From Rutstroemia sp. NJR-2017a BVV2 (taxonomy: Eukaryota > Ascomycota > Leotiomycetes > Helotiales > Rutstroemiaceae), in the NCBI GenBank assembly GCA_002946415.1, contig NJPS01000048.1, positions 1,364,001-1,428,000 on the forward strand: DNA of 64,000 nt. The letters run 5' to 3'. The notes under the pieces are model-generated. The model searched no databases and was not told the DNA's origin. It was given only the letters and a program-made list of their open reading frames with translations. The translations under genes and the position numbers were made by a program. Below are positions 1 through 11,204 of the stretch, in pieces. Position 1 is the stretch's first letter; the number at the start of each line of letters is the position of its first letter.

Positions 1-1
1 T

Positions 2-1276
2 GCAGAATTCATTCTCGAAACTGCCGCAAAGGGAGGAAAGAGAGCAGATGGAAAGAAACTCAACTGGAACAAAGAATGGCTCGAATCAGAACAAAATAAG
101 GCAGTAATGGCGGAAATCCAACAGATCAAAGCGGAGCGAAGCAAAGTACCAGCTCCCGAAGCCAAGACCCAGCGCGAATTTGCATCTCCAGTCCTTCTTC
201 AAACCACCGAACTCACCAAACGTCTCTTCACCAACTACTGGCGTGATCCGTCGTACCTATACGGCAAGTTATTCACATCAGTCATTATTGGTATCTTCAA
301 CGGTTTCACATTCTGGCAGTTGGGAAATACTGTGATTGATATGCAAAACCGCATGTTCACGTCTTTCTTGATCATTATTATCCCGCCAACCATCGTCAAT
401 GCGGTAGTACCAAAATTCTACCAGAATCGTGCATTGTGGGAAGCTAGAGAGCTTCCATCGAGGATTTATGGATGGGTCGCTTTCTGTACCGCGAATATTG
501 TTGCTGAGATCCCGGCCGCGATCATTGGAGGTTTGATTTATTGGTTGTTGTGGTACTGGCCTACTGGACTTCCAAGCGACTCCTCTACCTCTGGTTACGT
601 GTTCCTCATGACTATGCTTTTCGTAAGTTAACCACCTTCACTCATCACAGCCTTCACTAACATACCATAGTTCTTGTTCCAAGCATCATGGGGTCAATGG
701 ATCTGCGCGTTTGCTCCCTCATTTACCGTCATTTCCAACGTTCTGCCATTCTTCTTCGTCATGTTCTCTCTTTTCAACGGTGTCGTTCGTCCTTATGGTC
801 AACTCTCCGTTTTCTGGCGCTACTGGATGTACTATGTCAATCCATCCACCTATTGGATTGGTGGTGTCATAGCTGCCACACTCTCCGACATTCCTGTCCG
901 TTGCGCCCCTCAAGAAGCCGCATATTTCAACCCACCATCTGGTGAAACCTGCGCCTCATACGCCAACGACTTCATCAGCACAGCTTCAGGGTACCTCACG
1001 AACCCCGATGCTACCAGCAACTGCGGATACTGCGCATACTCGAATGGAGTCGAGTATATGCGCACGTTGAATGTCGACCCTAATGACAAATGGAGGAATT
1101 TTGGTATTTTCTTGGCCTTCTGCATTAGTAATTGGGCCCTAGTTTACTTCTTTATTTATACGGTGAGGATTAAAGGATGGAGTTTTGGATTCAGTACATT
1201 GTTTGGAGGATTGGGCAAGTTGATGGGACGAGTGAAAGCGGCTTTCACGAAGAAGGGAAAGAAGGAGCAAAAGTAA
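2..1276 (+). CDS. PDR-type ABC transporter, C-terminal part (5' truncated by window edge)
   Basis: This is the last part of a full-size pleiotropic drug resistance (ABCG) exporter, which pumps hydrophobic compounds out across the plasma membrane. The reading frame is open from base 2 (AEFILETAAKG..., a segment usually found after the second nucleotide-binding domain) to 622. An intron at 623-670 (GTAAGT...TAG) follows, and the second exon runs 671-1276. It holds the second transmembrane domain: several hydrophobic helices, then the cysteine-containing extracellular loop typical of PDR/CDR proteins (CAPQEAAYFNPP, NCGYC), a final helix and a lysine-rich cytosolic tail. Both nucleotide-binding domains lie outside the window, so substrate and orthology cannot be judged. 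The family call is firm. Confidence 0.93.
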
Positions 1277-2389
1277 GGGAATGAGTAGAAAAGTTGGCTA
1301 TTTTTATGGTTTAGCGATGGTGCATATAGAATTGGATGGCTGAAACTGCCCAGGGAATGATTGAAGAGTTTATGGTTAACTCGTAGTACTTATTTGTAAT
1401 GAGAATATAATTAATGAAGTTTTGTAAACTTGATCGGCGCAACTTGCTTGTTATTGAAACGATCGTGTAAGTGATACTTCCTGGTTGAGTGGAATAAGTG
1501 TCGCGGGTACAATCACGAGGAGCTCATGGCTTTCCGATTTACCCAATGGCACTTGACTGCATATGATAGACAGTCAAAGTCAATTAGTGAGTGATTCCTT
1601 AATGGGGAAATGAACAGGCCCTGAAAGTTCTATGGACGAACAATTCTACCGAAATATTCGAACGGGCAGTAGAATATTCATTTCTCGAGATGGTACCTGT
1701 ACATTTCGGAAAGCCGAATGCTGAGTGGCGACATTGACCTCAATTATTGAGATTCTTCCGCATGCCAACTTGTATGTTGATGAGCTTCTCTCCCAAAATG
1801 AGATATAGAAGAGCGACATAAAACTATAGAAAACACTAGTTACACCGATATCATCACTGTCATAATTCAGGTATGAGAGAAGTAATCCGGTGTGTATATG
1901 GGTCGCGCTGAACAGGTCCCGTTCGTTTTCGCTTAGCGCAAATAGGGGAAGTTACCTGGACCTAACTTTCTAAGATGCCAGGGGAAAGCGTCGGTTGGTC
2001 AGGAACAGCTCCAAGTTCATGACACAGCACAACTAACGAGCCGCGACGCTCCAAGAACGATTCAAACAACACAGCCTACGGCACCTAGTGACCAATTCAG
2101 GAAGAGTTGTGACAGTTAAAGAATAAAGAAGACGCCTTACGATGGCGCACGCCCATGTGGTAGATGCGAGCAGGCGACCATGAATGTAACTATCAACAGG
2201 CGACTTCGCATCCACAATTGAACTACGCGCAATTCAGAGCGGGTCATGAGATGCACCCACGCGGCACGTCGTATATGCAGAAGTGCAGAATGAACCTTAT
2301 CCGAGGGAGTTTACTACAACTCGATCTCGAAATAAACATCAGCTTGGATATAATCGAACAAGTATCGCCAGAGCAGTAAGGCTATCCGA
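1277..2389. other. Non-coding stretch after the PDR transporter
   Basis: About 1.1 kb with 3'-flanking sequence of the transporter and then no convincing gene. Weak traces near 2150-2280 could be the first, decayed part of the zinc-finger-like remnant that follows, but I cannot establish a frame. Confidence 0.4.
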
Positions 2390-2757
2390 GACCGAAAGCA
2401 GTTTCAAATGTACGGTCGACGGATGTGGAAAAGCTTACAACACAATCAGCAACACAATTGGGTTCCGCAGAGCTGCCCAAAGGAAGGATGTGATCCAGGT
2501 CTTATATTCCAAACCTACAATGAACTCAGGGAACATCTACATAGACATAACTACCCAACACCTTGCTTAGTACCCAACTGCAACTTGCCAGCAGATCACC
2601 GCTTTAACATTCCGGCAAACTCATCGTTTGATTGAAATGCATCATATTCCAAAACCCCAGTTGCCGCAATTCTACCAGAGGTCCCTGGGTTCACTCGACG
2701 ACGTGTCCGAAAGGTGGTTCACGGATAACATCAATAAACAGCATAGAGCATCGTAAG
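2390..2757 (+). pseudogene. Remnant of a C2H2 zinc-finger protein, frameshifted
   Basis: Finger-like residues appear in two frames. One frame reads FKCTVDGCGKAYNT at about 2402-2445. The next frame continues with a complete C2H2 pattern (CPKEGC, 14 residues, then H-L-H-R-H) at about 2465-2550 and a further CLVPNC. The frame then returns to the first for a stretch from FRQTHRLIEMHH to a TAA at 2757. Joining these pieces needs two frame changes without obvious splice signals, so I read it as a decayed gene. Alternatively it is a multi-exon gene with introns I failed to see. The pattern resembles fungal multi-C2H2 regulators; function cannot be assigned. Confidence 0.5.
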
Positions 2758-3214
2758 CTGAAGCTCGCTCAATCACCGGGGCTTGAACCAATTCATGGAC
2801 CAACTTTAGACTTTTGACTTCAATGATGTCTCTTCTTTAACTCCAACAATGAGTTCATGTGATTGTTCAACCGCGGTCTGCACATTGGAAACTTTATTTT
2901 CTAAGAGATTTCTTTTATTGTGCCTTGAATTGGTGCATCTCTTGATGAAACATCAGATATGCTGACATTGTCTTGAGGCCACGTTGGTAGTGTCGTGCGG
3001 CGAGCATAGATTGACGAAGAGCCCACCTATGCGAGCGTTGCAGGAAACTATACATAGTTTGCGATCGTACACCAAGGCATTTTGAAGCAACAAGGCGCTA
3101 CTAACAACGTGTTGCGTGGTGGCCTCTAGATGGGCAACCCGAAGCCTTTTGTCCTTCAGTAATCGCTCGCAAGGTGAGTAGTCACTTTCATATTTGGCTA
3201 TGAATGCATTACTG

Positions 3215-3950
3215 ATATAGCCCTACCAGTTCAGCATGGCCTTTGTCGACAAGGAACACGTCCCACCGCGACGGGAGGAGACAGCTCTGTAGACCGTTTC
3301 CTCCACTCATTCATCCGACTTCTGAGTCATAGGTACCGACAAAATAATCCTAATCGACCTGTCGAAATTCATCACTTGATTCTCGGGTTCGCCGGCTTCT
3401 CCATCGATATCAACGGTTGGGGTGATTCCTCTAAGAGGTACTACAAGTATCTGCTAGACGCTGATGCTCGAAACGAAGATAACTATTTTGAGTTGAACAC
3501 ATACATTATCGTTGTTGTTGAGCCACATGTCGTGGATGGGGTTGCTTCGTCCACATTAGATTGTTCACACCCTTCCCTTTTCCTTCGTGGTCACAATGGT
3601 AAGCATTATCAAACTTCAAACAACTAAAAACCCACAGCATTCCGAATAGTTTCAGGAAATCACACCTCATTAACTCAGTTGAAAGCAATGCCGAATCCAA
3701 GCTGACACCCCAGATTGGTAAATATGTCGCAAAGTATAGACTGTCGAGTCTCATCAATGCGAACATCCATCTACTGCAAAGGCTAGATCGAGCACGTCAT
3801 GGGCTTCCGCCTTTGAGTCGTATTGGTAATTTGCATCCATTTTGGGATGACATGGTCAGAAACGAACACTTCCTAGGTGCACTGAGGCAGGAGTGGGAAT
3901 GGCGATCAAATAAACTGAGCGATGCGTCAACTCCGTCTGCTGCTGATTAG
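3215..3950 (+). pseudogene. Remnant coding segments of unknown type
   Basis: A frame is open from just after a possible 3' splice site at about 3221 through 3627. It includes segments such as RYRQNNPNRPVEIHHLILG and FAGFSIDINGW. A second frame is open from 3627 to a TAG at 3950 and includes ARHGLPPLSRIGNLHPFWDD. Splicing at the visible GTAAGC (3599) to any nearby AG keeps the first frame and runs into a stop, so the two segments need a frame change. They may be the C-terminal continuation of the zinc-finger remnant upstream. Function unknown. Confidence 0.4.
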
Positions 3951-4119
3951 AAAGCAAGGAACTCAAGAAGAAACAGACCGTGGTAAGTGCGAATAGCGAA
4001 TGGCGAATGGCGAATGCGATGGATCTTGTTCAGATAATCACAAGAACCAAATTGTCGCGAGATTGTTTATACTCGAGTAGTAAGGTGGTAAGGTGTGTAT
4101 ATACCTACCCAGATTGGGG

Positions 4120-4300
4120 AAACTGAATCAATAAAGAGTATAATAGATTATCTAGTAGATATATCTTATATTATTATCTAATAAATAGAAGTGATAAATG
4201 AAATATTTTCTAAATAATAACAAGATTATATTTTAATAATAGAATTGAAAAAATAAAAAAAATAAATAAAACAAATATATGAAAGTTCAAAAAATATTAA
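4120..4300. other. AT-rich patch next to tRNA
   Basis: Roughly 180 bp of nearly pure A/T with long runs such as ATAAAAAAAATAAATAAAA, sharply different from the surrounding mixed composition. Repeat-induced point mutation of an old repeat, or a pol III flank, could produce it. No element ends are recognisable. Confidence 0.6.
4289..4294 (-). terminator. RNA polymerase III terminator
   Basis: A run of six T on the minus strand lies about 20 nt downstream of the tRNA 3' end, as expected for pol III termination. Confidence 0.7.
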
Positions 4301-4314
4301 TTATTCATTCCTCT

Positions 4315-4385
4315 AGCGGCACTCAGTTTCGATCTGAGGCCCTCCGGGTTATGAGCCCGGCGCGCTTCCGCTGCGCCATGCCGCT
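4315..4385 (-). tRNA. Initiator tRNA-Met (CAT anticodon)
   Basis: The minus strand folds into a complete cloverleaf of 71 nt: acceptor AGCGGCA/TGCCGCT, D stem GCGC/GCGC, anticodon stem CCGGG/CCCGG around loop CTCATAA (anticodon CAT), and T stem CTCAG/CTGAG. Two marks identify it as the cytosolic eukaryotic initiator. The first pair is A-T rather than G-C, and the T loop is ATCGAAA instead of the usual TTCRANN. No intron is present. It supplies the methionine for translation start. Confidence 0.95.
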
Positions 4386-4775
4386 TTGTTTGGATGATTA
4401 CCTACCCTTATTTTATTATATATACTTAAAGTGAATTTGGCAGTAAGCGGCTACTTCTATTCGCGTCTACGATCGCTCTAATGCTATCAAGGCCTTTAAT
4501 TTCTACTTAGTCTTTCACCTGAAGTTAAAGTTACAAGAATTATGTAGAATCTAATATCGCTCCCAGGGCTATATCCTGATATATGGGTGAACTGTCGGGG
4601 CACGCCCAGGAAAACTGCGCATATCTTCCTAATTAGTCAAGTGCGACCGAGAGCGCGCGTTACCTTGGAAATGTCCTACACTTCAATGTTTTGCTAACAG
4701 ACGTAAAAACATAAGCACCCCGTAGAGTATGCAAAGCATACCCTTCACAAAGGAACAGAAGCACCTTTTGCGACC
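4386..4775. other. Intergenic region upstream of the PI-PLC-like gene
   Basis: About 390 bp between the tRNA gene and the next coding start. It would hold the promoter and leader of the downstream gene; I see no other feature. Confidence 0.5.
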
Positions 4776-6425
4776 ATGGCGATTCCAGTACTAAGCATCC
4801 GAAACATCTCCACAACTCCCCTCGAATTAAAGCTACTGGAGCGATTCGAATCTGCAGAAGAGAAGGGCGGGGTAAACATCACCAAGATAACCAGGACCTT
4901 TAGCGGTTTTATGAGCAATATCACAAGTCCGACATCACCACAGTTGGCCCAAAAGGCTGAAAGCTTCAGCCATCAAGATGTATCGATTCCAATCGCTTCC
5001 TTCGAGACTAAAACCACGGATATTCAGCCTAAAGAGAAGGAGAACTTGCGATTAACCTTCGAGATCAATGGTGAACGGTATCGGGTCGATACGCCAACCC
5101 CAAATCAACGTTCCACCGTCCTCAAACCTCTATCGCACAATCCCTCATACGAGTTCACAGCTGTATATCTTCCCAAGTTCTCATTCCTGACGATTTTCTC
5201 CTCAACAAAACTTAACTCATGGATGTCCAATCTCAAAGACGAAACGCCCCTAGCAGCCCTCAGCATCCCCGGTACGCACAACTCCCCAACTTACCACACC
5301 GCGCTACCCTCCGTACGTTGTCAAGCTGTGAGTGTAAAGGACCAACTCAACAATGGCATTCGATTTCTCGATATACGAGTACAGCCTTCAGACCCGAACA
5401 ATCCCAATGAAGAAGGGTTGATTCTTGTGCACAGCGCATTTCCCGTTTCCCTCACGGGTAACAAATATTTCCGAAGGGATTTGGTCCAACACATCAACAA
5501 GTTCCTCGACGACAATCCTACCGAAACGATTATAATGTCAGTGAAGAGGGAAGGTGTCGGGAAAGCTACAGATCAGCAGCTTAGTAAGATACTACATAAA
5601 CATTACGCTACAGATCTCGCGCGATGGTTCACAGAAAACCGCATACCAACCTTAGGGGAGGCTCGCGGAAAGATTGTCATGATTCGGCGGTTTGGGCTAG
5701 ACGATTCGTTAAAAGGTGAGAATAATGGCACAGGCTTCTGCATAGATGCAGAAAGTTGGCCAGACAATTGCGCGGATGGTACCTGTTCTAGCGGAGAGAT
5801 CAGGGTACAGGATTTCTACGAGGTTGCAGAGTCTGTAAACATCGAGAAGAAAATAAAGCTTTCTACGGACCAGCTTGAGAGAGCTGCCAAGGCTGTCGCT
5901 GTGCTTCCTGGTGATATGGCAGCTGCGAGTGCTGAGTCCGCCAAACAACCATTGTTCGTCAATTTCTTGAGCGCGTCGAACTTTTGGAGAGCAAACTGCT
6001 GGCCGGATAGAATTGCTGCAAAGGTTAATCCTTCTGTCACCGAGTTTTTGTGCAGAAAGCACAACGAGTCAACGTCGACCGACTACCCTGAAGGTGCAAG
6101 CATTGGAGACGGTAGTACTGGAATTGTGGTTTGCGATTGGGTTGGAATTGATGGAGATTGGGATCTAGTAAGATGCATCTTAGCTATGAATGCGAAACTA
6201 GAATTGCGAGAGAAGGAGCCTCCAAAAGAGGAGCATGTTTCGAAGGAGGAAGATGCACCGGAGATGAATGGTGTACCGGTTGAGAAGGCTGCACAAGAGG
6301 AGAAGGATGCGCCAGAAGAGAATGATACACTAGTAGAGGATGATACACCAATAGAGAAAGTTGCGCTGGAGGGAAATTGTGCCCCTGGGACAGATACTCT
6401 AGAGGAGAAAAATGTCCCAGCATAA
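4776..6425 (+). CDS. Phosphatidylinositol-specific phospholipase C-like protein (X domain)
   Basis: Single-exon gene of 549 residues with a good start context (ACCATGG). The PI-PLC X domain begins near residue 150 with the diagnostic SIPGTHNS motif; His168 is the likely first catalytic histidine. It continues with QLNNGIRFLDIRV and a second histidine (His219, in LVHSAF). This resembles the small bacterial/fungal PI-PLC type that cleaves the inositol headgroup from membrane lipid or GPI anchors, rather than the multi-domain signalling PLC. No clear signal peptide is seen. The N-terminal 150 residues are unrecognised. The last 70 residues are a degenerate Glu/Pro repeat (EEKDAPEE, VEDDTPIE, EEKNVPA), probably disordered. 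Actual substrate is inferred only from family. Confidence 0.88.
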   Translation: MAIPVLSIRNISTTPLELKLLERFESAEEKGGVNITKITRTFSGFMSNITSPTSPQLAQKAESFSHQDVSIPIASFETKTTDIQPKEKENLRLTFEINGERYRVDTPTPNQRSTVLKPLSHNPSYEFTAVYLPKFSFLTIFSSTKLNSWMSNLKDETPLAALSIPGTHNSPTYHTALPSVRCQAVSVKDQLNNGIRFLDIRVQPSDPNNPNEEGLILVHSAFPVSLTGNKYFRRDLVQHINKFLDDNPTETIIMSVKREGVGKATDQQLSKILHKHYATDLARWFTENRIPTLGEARGKIVMIRRFGLDDSLKGENNGTGFCIDAESWPDNCADGTCSSGEIRVQDFYEVAESVNIEKKIKLSTDQLERAAKAVAVLPGDMAAASAESAKQPLFVNFLSASNFWRANCWPDRIAAKVNPSVTEFLCRKHNESTSTDYPEGASIGDGSTGIVVCDWVGIDGDWDLVRCILAMNAKLELREKEPPKEEHVSKEEDAPEMNGVPVEKAAQEEKDAPEENDTLVEDDTPIEKVALEGNCAPGTDTLEEKNVPA

Positions 6426-6552
6426 TTTTACCTACAGCTTAAAGCGTTTGCGTTTTGCGTACGGATTTATGATATAGAAGATTTACGATTTGTGTTAATG
6501 ATGCACAGAAGATCCTTTTATAGATATAGTATAATAAAACAGTATCCTATCA

Positions 6553-7584
6553 TTACTCAGACTTTGATTCTTCTGATGGACCCTTTGCCTCATCTTCCAG
6601 CATTGTCCTTCTGCCTTCAACAGTAAAGTATAAGCTCTTGGAAGCACTCTCCAACGTATTTGTGATACCCCCACCAATTCCTTGTAACATAGCCACCAAT
6701 TGGCCTCGTAAACCATCCAGTCCTCCCTCGATACTTCCAACCCATCTTGTGCCATCGATATCAAATGCTTTGCCCTCTACCCTTGCTCCCAGTAACACTA
6801 ACTTCTGCAATCCACTCTGAACTGCGGGATCATGCCAACCTGGGTTCGTCCTCTTCTTCGGGGCCGGGAACAGTGGCGCGCTGGGTGCCAAAATTGTCAA
6901 CGCTGCTTTCAAATGCTGAGGTGAAACTCCCGGGAAAGTCAACACCACAAGTGGTCCTGCCAACAAAGGCGACAACGCATGAGCCTTGCTCTTTTCCGCT
7001 ACAGCATCATGGGCCGCTTTCGAGAGTGTATGTGTGAGCCCATCACCACTTGCATTTGTCATTGGCAACGTCACTGAAGATGGTGTAGCTGGGTCTGTAG
7101 GATCCATCATCTTTACTTTCTCGTCCGGCTTATAGAATTCCACAACCCGTAAAGCAGCAGCTAGGATGCCCGTTTGAACAATTTCTAGCTTGATGCTATT
7201 GGCGAGATTGAGGTGTGGTTGGCCTTCGGCGGCGCGGGCTTCGTCGACTTTATGAAGAGCTTTCGACAGTTCGCGGCGGATGGCTACCCATTCCATAGCT
7301 TTGAGGTTGTTGTGTTGGAAGAGAAGCATGAGGGGTGTGGAGCGGAGGAGGGAAGCATATTGACGGAGAAGTTGGGTCTTGCGGAAGGTAGGGGGTTTGT
7401 AGGATGGTGGTTGAGTGGAAGGAAATCGTGCAATTGGAGGTGAGGCTTGGGTCATCTGTGTATGAGACGCAGCGGGTGTAATGGCTGCCGCTGCTGTGGC
7501 ATATTCTCGTGCTCGGAGGGGTGATCTTTTACTGCGTAGGATGGAGGCTATCGCCTTCGAAGGCGTGTGTATTCGTGGACGCAT
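6553..7584 (-). CDS. Mitochondrial large ribosomal subunit protein uL10m
   Basis: Single exon, 343 residues, ATG at 7584. The N terminus is rich in Arg, Ser and Ala with no acidic residues, as in a mitochondrial presequence. The segment RKTQLLRQYASLL to LFQHNNLKAMEW and the following helix match the L10 fold that anchors the ribosomal stalk (yeast Mrpl11 family). The rest, with PGVSPQHLKAALTILAP and LVLLGARVEGKAFD, fits the fungal L10m C-terminal half. It is divergently transcribed from TRP4 with 313 bp between start codons, so a shared promoter is likely. The family call rests on recognised pattern, not a search. Confidence 0.8.
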   Translation of the reverse strand: MRPRIHTPSKAIASILRSKRSPLRAREYATAAAAITPAASHTQMTQASPPIARFPSTQPPSYKPPTFRKTQLLRQYASLLRSTPLMLLFQHNNLKAMEWVAIRRELSKALHKVDEARAAEGQPHLNLANSIKLEIVQTGILAAALRVVEFYKPDEKVKMMDPTDPATPSSVTLPMTNASGDGLTHTLSKAAHDAVAEKSKAHALSPLLAGPLVVLTFPGVSPQHLKAALTILAPSAPLFPAPKKRTNPGWHDPAVQSGLQKLVLLGARVEGKAFDIDGTRWVGSIEGGLDGLRGQLVAMLQGIGGGITNTLESASKSLYFTVEGRRTMLEDEAKGPSEESKSE

Positions 7585-7897
7585 CCTAACAGATCAGTCA
7601 GTTACCAGTGCCTAAATCACCATGTTGAAGCACAATAGCTATCCTTACCTGTATATTGTGCCTATTGTAGCAAATCTGTCTGGCTACAAATTCAATGTTC
7701 GAGCTTGAGAAATTCTAAATAGGACTAGCGTCTTTTTTCTCTTCCTGCCTTGAGTCCAAGGTCAACACTGAAATAAGTGACTCAATATTGCTTACTGCAT
7801 AAGAAAGAAAGAATTGACCAGTGCCATCTTCTGATTGTTGGCTATTCTCTCTCTCTCTAGAGCCTACAATTCTTGAAGTCGAGACATTTGGATAATC
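7585..7897. promoter_or_regulatory. Shared divergent promoter, uL10m / TRP4
   Basis: The 313 bp between two start codons reading outward must hold both promoters and leaders. A CT-repeat (TCTCTCTCTCT) lies close to the TRP4 start at about 7847-7858. No specific operator is recognisable. Confidence 0.6.
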
Positions 7898-9202
7898 ATG
7901 TCTACTGCTGTGGAGCAAGATGCTCCTTCAACCGTGTCAATCACACCCCTCCTCAGACGGTTATGGCCTTCGCCTGGAGAAAGTAATGTCACGGCCTCGG
8001 AAATTGCTTATGCGATCTCTCATATCTTCACGGACTCGTTATCACCAGTGCAAACAGGTGCATTGCTCACATGTTTGCATTTCACTGGGTGGGATCGGAA
8101 AGCAGATGTTCTTGCAAAATGTGCAGAATCTATGAGAGAAGCCGCATTACCAGTTGATTTGGAAGCTTTGAACAAAGTTGTCAAGGCTGTTGGAAGGCCA
8201 GAAGGAGGTTACAAAGGAGGACTGGTGAGAAATCATTTCTGGGAACGTTTCATGAAAGTATTCTGATTTTGCTTCTAGTGTGATATTGTTGGCACTGGAG
8301 GAGATTCGCATCATACTTTCAACATTTCGACCACTTCCTCAATTCTAGCATCATCTCTTTTACTCCTAAGTAAGCATGGAAACAGAGCCTCCACCTCTAA
8401 GTCAGGATCAGCAGATCTTCTCACTTCTACCCTACCAACTGCCCCAACTCTCACAGCAGTCACTCCGGACACTATTGCCAAGGTTTACCAGAACAGCAAT
8501 TATGCTTTTCTTTTTGCACCTGTCTTTCACCCTGGTATGAAATACGTGGCTCCCATCCGAAAAGATCTTGGCTGGAGAACAATCTTCAACTTACTTGGAC
8601 CCTTGACCAACCCGGTAGAAGGATGTATCGAAGCTCGTCTGCTTGGAGTTGCCCGGCGAGATATTGGGCCTGTTTTTGCTGATGCTCTAAAGATGAGCGG
8701 TGCTAGAAAAGCCATGATAGTCTGTGGAGAAGAAGACCTAGACGAAATCAGTTGTGCGGGTCGAACATTCTGCTGGAGACTGGTGGATCGGTCTACACAT
8801 GAAGGAGACTCCGCATCTCCTAATGATGTTGATATCGAGAGTTTTACACTATGTGCTGCAGACTTTGGACTTCCTGCACATAAACTTGAAGATGTCTCGC
8901 CAGGCAAAGAACCACACGAGAATGCCGCAATTTTGATGAATTTACTACAGAACAAACTACCGGAAGACGATCCAATTCTAGAGTTCGTCCTCATGAATAC
9001 CGCTGCGTTATTTGTTGTATCAGGAATTTGCGACGCAGATACAAGCGATATGGGCCACGGTGACGATGGAAAGGTCATCACGGAGAGGGGACCAGGAGGA
9101 GGTAGATGGAAAGAAGGTGTTCGAAGAGCAAGATGGGCAATCAAGAGTGGTGAAGCTTGGAGACAATGGAGACGTTATGTGGATATCAGTAATAGTCTCT
9201 GA
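7898..9202 (+). CDS. TRP4: Anthranilate phosphoribosyltransferase
   Basis: Transfers phosphoribose from PRPP to anthranilate, the second committed step of tryptophan synthesis, in the cytosol. Two exons, 7898-8224 and 8279-9202, are separated by a 54-nt intron (GTGAGA...CTTCTAG), giving 416 residues. The join restores the family's PRPP-binding signature CDIVGTGGDS at residues 110-119, followed by FNISTTSS. Further landmarks are the HPGMKYVAPIRKDLG and RTIFNLLGPLTNP blocks, which bind anthranilate and close the active site. All key motifs are intact, so it should be active. I considered no alternative function. Confidence 0.95.
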
Positions 9203-9910
9203 AGGAAACCCTCTGTCTGGTCCAGTAATTCACAAAGTTTGGATTGAGTTTAAAATCTACGCGTATACTGCGCCGAGGATGAACGGGTTGAAGGAAAAGT
9301 CTGAATCCACCTTGTTTCGGGGATATTTGTTACGAAATACCAGGCTATGAATGGTCACGGGCATCAATTACACAACCATTAAATTTCAAGTTCTGGACCC
9401 CCATTCTCGACGGAATAGTCCACCGCCCGGGCTCTGACGGCAACCTGATCTCATAATGTCCGAATTCGGGATTTTCTGAGACTCGTGCTCTTACTGTACA
9501 TAGGAAAATTGCTGAATACAGCATTAAATTACCTTCTACTATCTACTAGACCGAAACTAGTCATATTCTCCCCCAATAACTGGAGAAATCCGGATTGCCG
9601 ATATATTATTCCACGAAGCTGGTCCACCCCCACCATGGTTCAATCGCGGGCCGAAGAGTCATTTTGTCTCTATTCGCAAGTGAACATTTATATACCCATT
9701 GACTGCTCTTTGTTACCTCTCCTTTGACATATCCATCTTGAAAAGACTTCATATGAAGATTCCCTAACTAATTTGTTCCGTACTCGAGCATCTCCTGTTA
9801 TCAATTCCGTCACCAAAGATAAACCGCGGGGCACTATCAGCGACCCCACCATACAGTAGACATTCATTTCAACCCACCACAATCCTCTCCAATTCATACC
9901 AGCTACCACA
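9203..9910. other. Intergenic region, TRP4 to 2-hydroxyacid dehydrogenase
   Basis: About 700 bp holding the TRP4 3' flank and the promoter/leader of the next gene. A pyrimidine-rich, CCACCACAATCC-like leader precedes the ATG at 9911. No other element is evident. Confidence 0.5.
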
Positions 9911-11204
9911 ATGAGCAAACCACAGATTCTTCTCCTTGGTGAGATTGACCAGTACGTACCTGAGGATCTTGATGTTTCATTCTCTTCTGTCCCTCCATCA
10001 TTCAGCTACTAATATCGCATTCCAGCGCCAAGAAAGAATGGAGCGAATTATCCTCCATCGGAGACCTGATCGAACCCAAAGCTCGCTCGCGCGAGGAATT
10101 TATCGAGGAGTGCAAAAATGGTGTATACGATAAAGTAGTGGTTGCATACAGAACCTTCCCGAGTGTAGCAATTACAGGATTGATCGACGAGGAGTTAATC
10201 TCTGTGCTACCGAAGAGCTTGAAGTTCATTGCTCACAATGGTACGGAATCCCAAGCAGGGCTATGAGGGAGTGCGATTCGGCTTGGGGATTGTTAAAGAA
10301 GACCCATTGCTAATTTTCCGTGTGCTTTCAGGAGCTGGCTATGACCAGATCGACGTCAATGCCTGTACCGCACGCGACATCCGGGTCTCCAATGTGCCAA
10401 CTGCGGTGGATGATGCTACTGCCGATACAAACATGTTCCTTATCTTGGGGGCTTTGAGAGGATTCAACACATGTTAGTTTTTCCTCCTATGTCTTGTCAA
10501 AAGAAGATTGCTCGAATCTTAACTCATACAAACTCAGCGATGATGGCTCTCCGAAACGGCCACTGGAAGGGATCTCCCCCACCACCTCTCGGACATGACC
10601 CCCAAGGAAAAGTCCTAGGTATCCTGGGTATGGGTGGTATTGGACGAAACCTCATGAAGAAAGCGTCTGCTTTCGGAATGACCTGCCAGTACCACAACCG
10701 CACGAAGCTCTCGGAAGAATTAAGTGGAGGGGCCAAGTATGTTAGTTTCGACGAACTACTAGCCACCAGTGATGTTCTCTCCTTGAATCTACCCCTCAAC
10801 GTATGTCTCTATTCACCCATCCACCACTACCCACCCATCTGATTTGACTGACAAACCGCATCCAGAAAAACACCCGCCACATAATCTCGACGGAAGAATT
10901 CAAGAAAATGAAGAAGGGCGTCGTAATTGTAAACACCGCCCGCGGCGCCGTAATGAACGAAGACGCCCTCGTCCGCGCCCTCGAGTCCGGTCAAGTATGG
11001 TCTTGTGGTCTCGACGTATACGAAGAAGAGCCCAAGGTCCACGCCGGCTTGATGAAAAACCCGCATGTGATGTTGGTGCCGCATATGGGTACATGGACTG
11101 TGGAGACGCAGACCAAGATGGAAATCTGGTGTATTGATAATGTGCGAAGTGCGGTTGAGAAGGGCAAGTTGATGAGTCCGGTGGGGGAACAGAAGGATAT
11201 GTAG
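9911..11204 (+). CDS. D-isomer 2-hydroxyacid dehydrogenase (glyoxylate/hydroxypyruvate reductase type)
   Basis: NAD(P)-dependent reductase of 2-keto acids. Five exons, 9911-9951, 10026-10240, 10332-10472, 10538-10800 and 10866-11204, join in frame to 332 residues. The first exon is 41 nt and its GTACGT donor gives GEIDHAKKEW across the junction. The Rossmann signature GILGMGGIGRNL is present, as are the catalytic Arg246 (NTARG), Glu275 (EEEP) and His293 (PHMGTWT). The PHMGT ending is typical of the fungal glyoxylate reductase group rather than formate or phosphoglycerate dehydrogenase. Exact substrate cannot be fixed from sequence. Introns are 65-91 nt with normal ends. Confidence 0.92.

Noticed and set aside
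8527..9144. 205-codon open frame antisense to TRP4 exon 2
   Set aside because: It lies fully opposite a conserved enzyme and has Ser/Arg-rich composition typical of a shadow frame.
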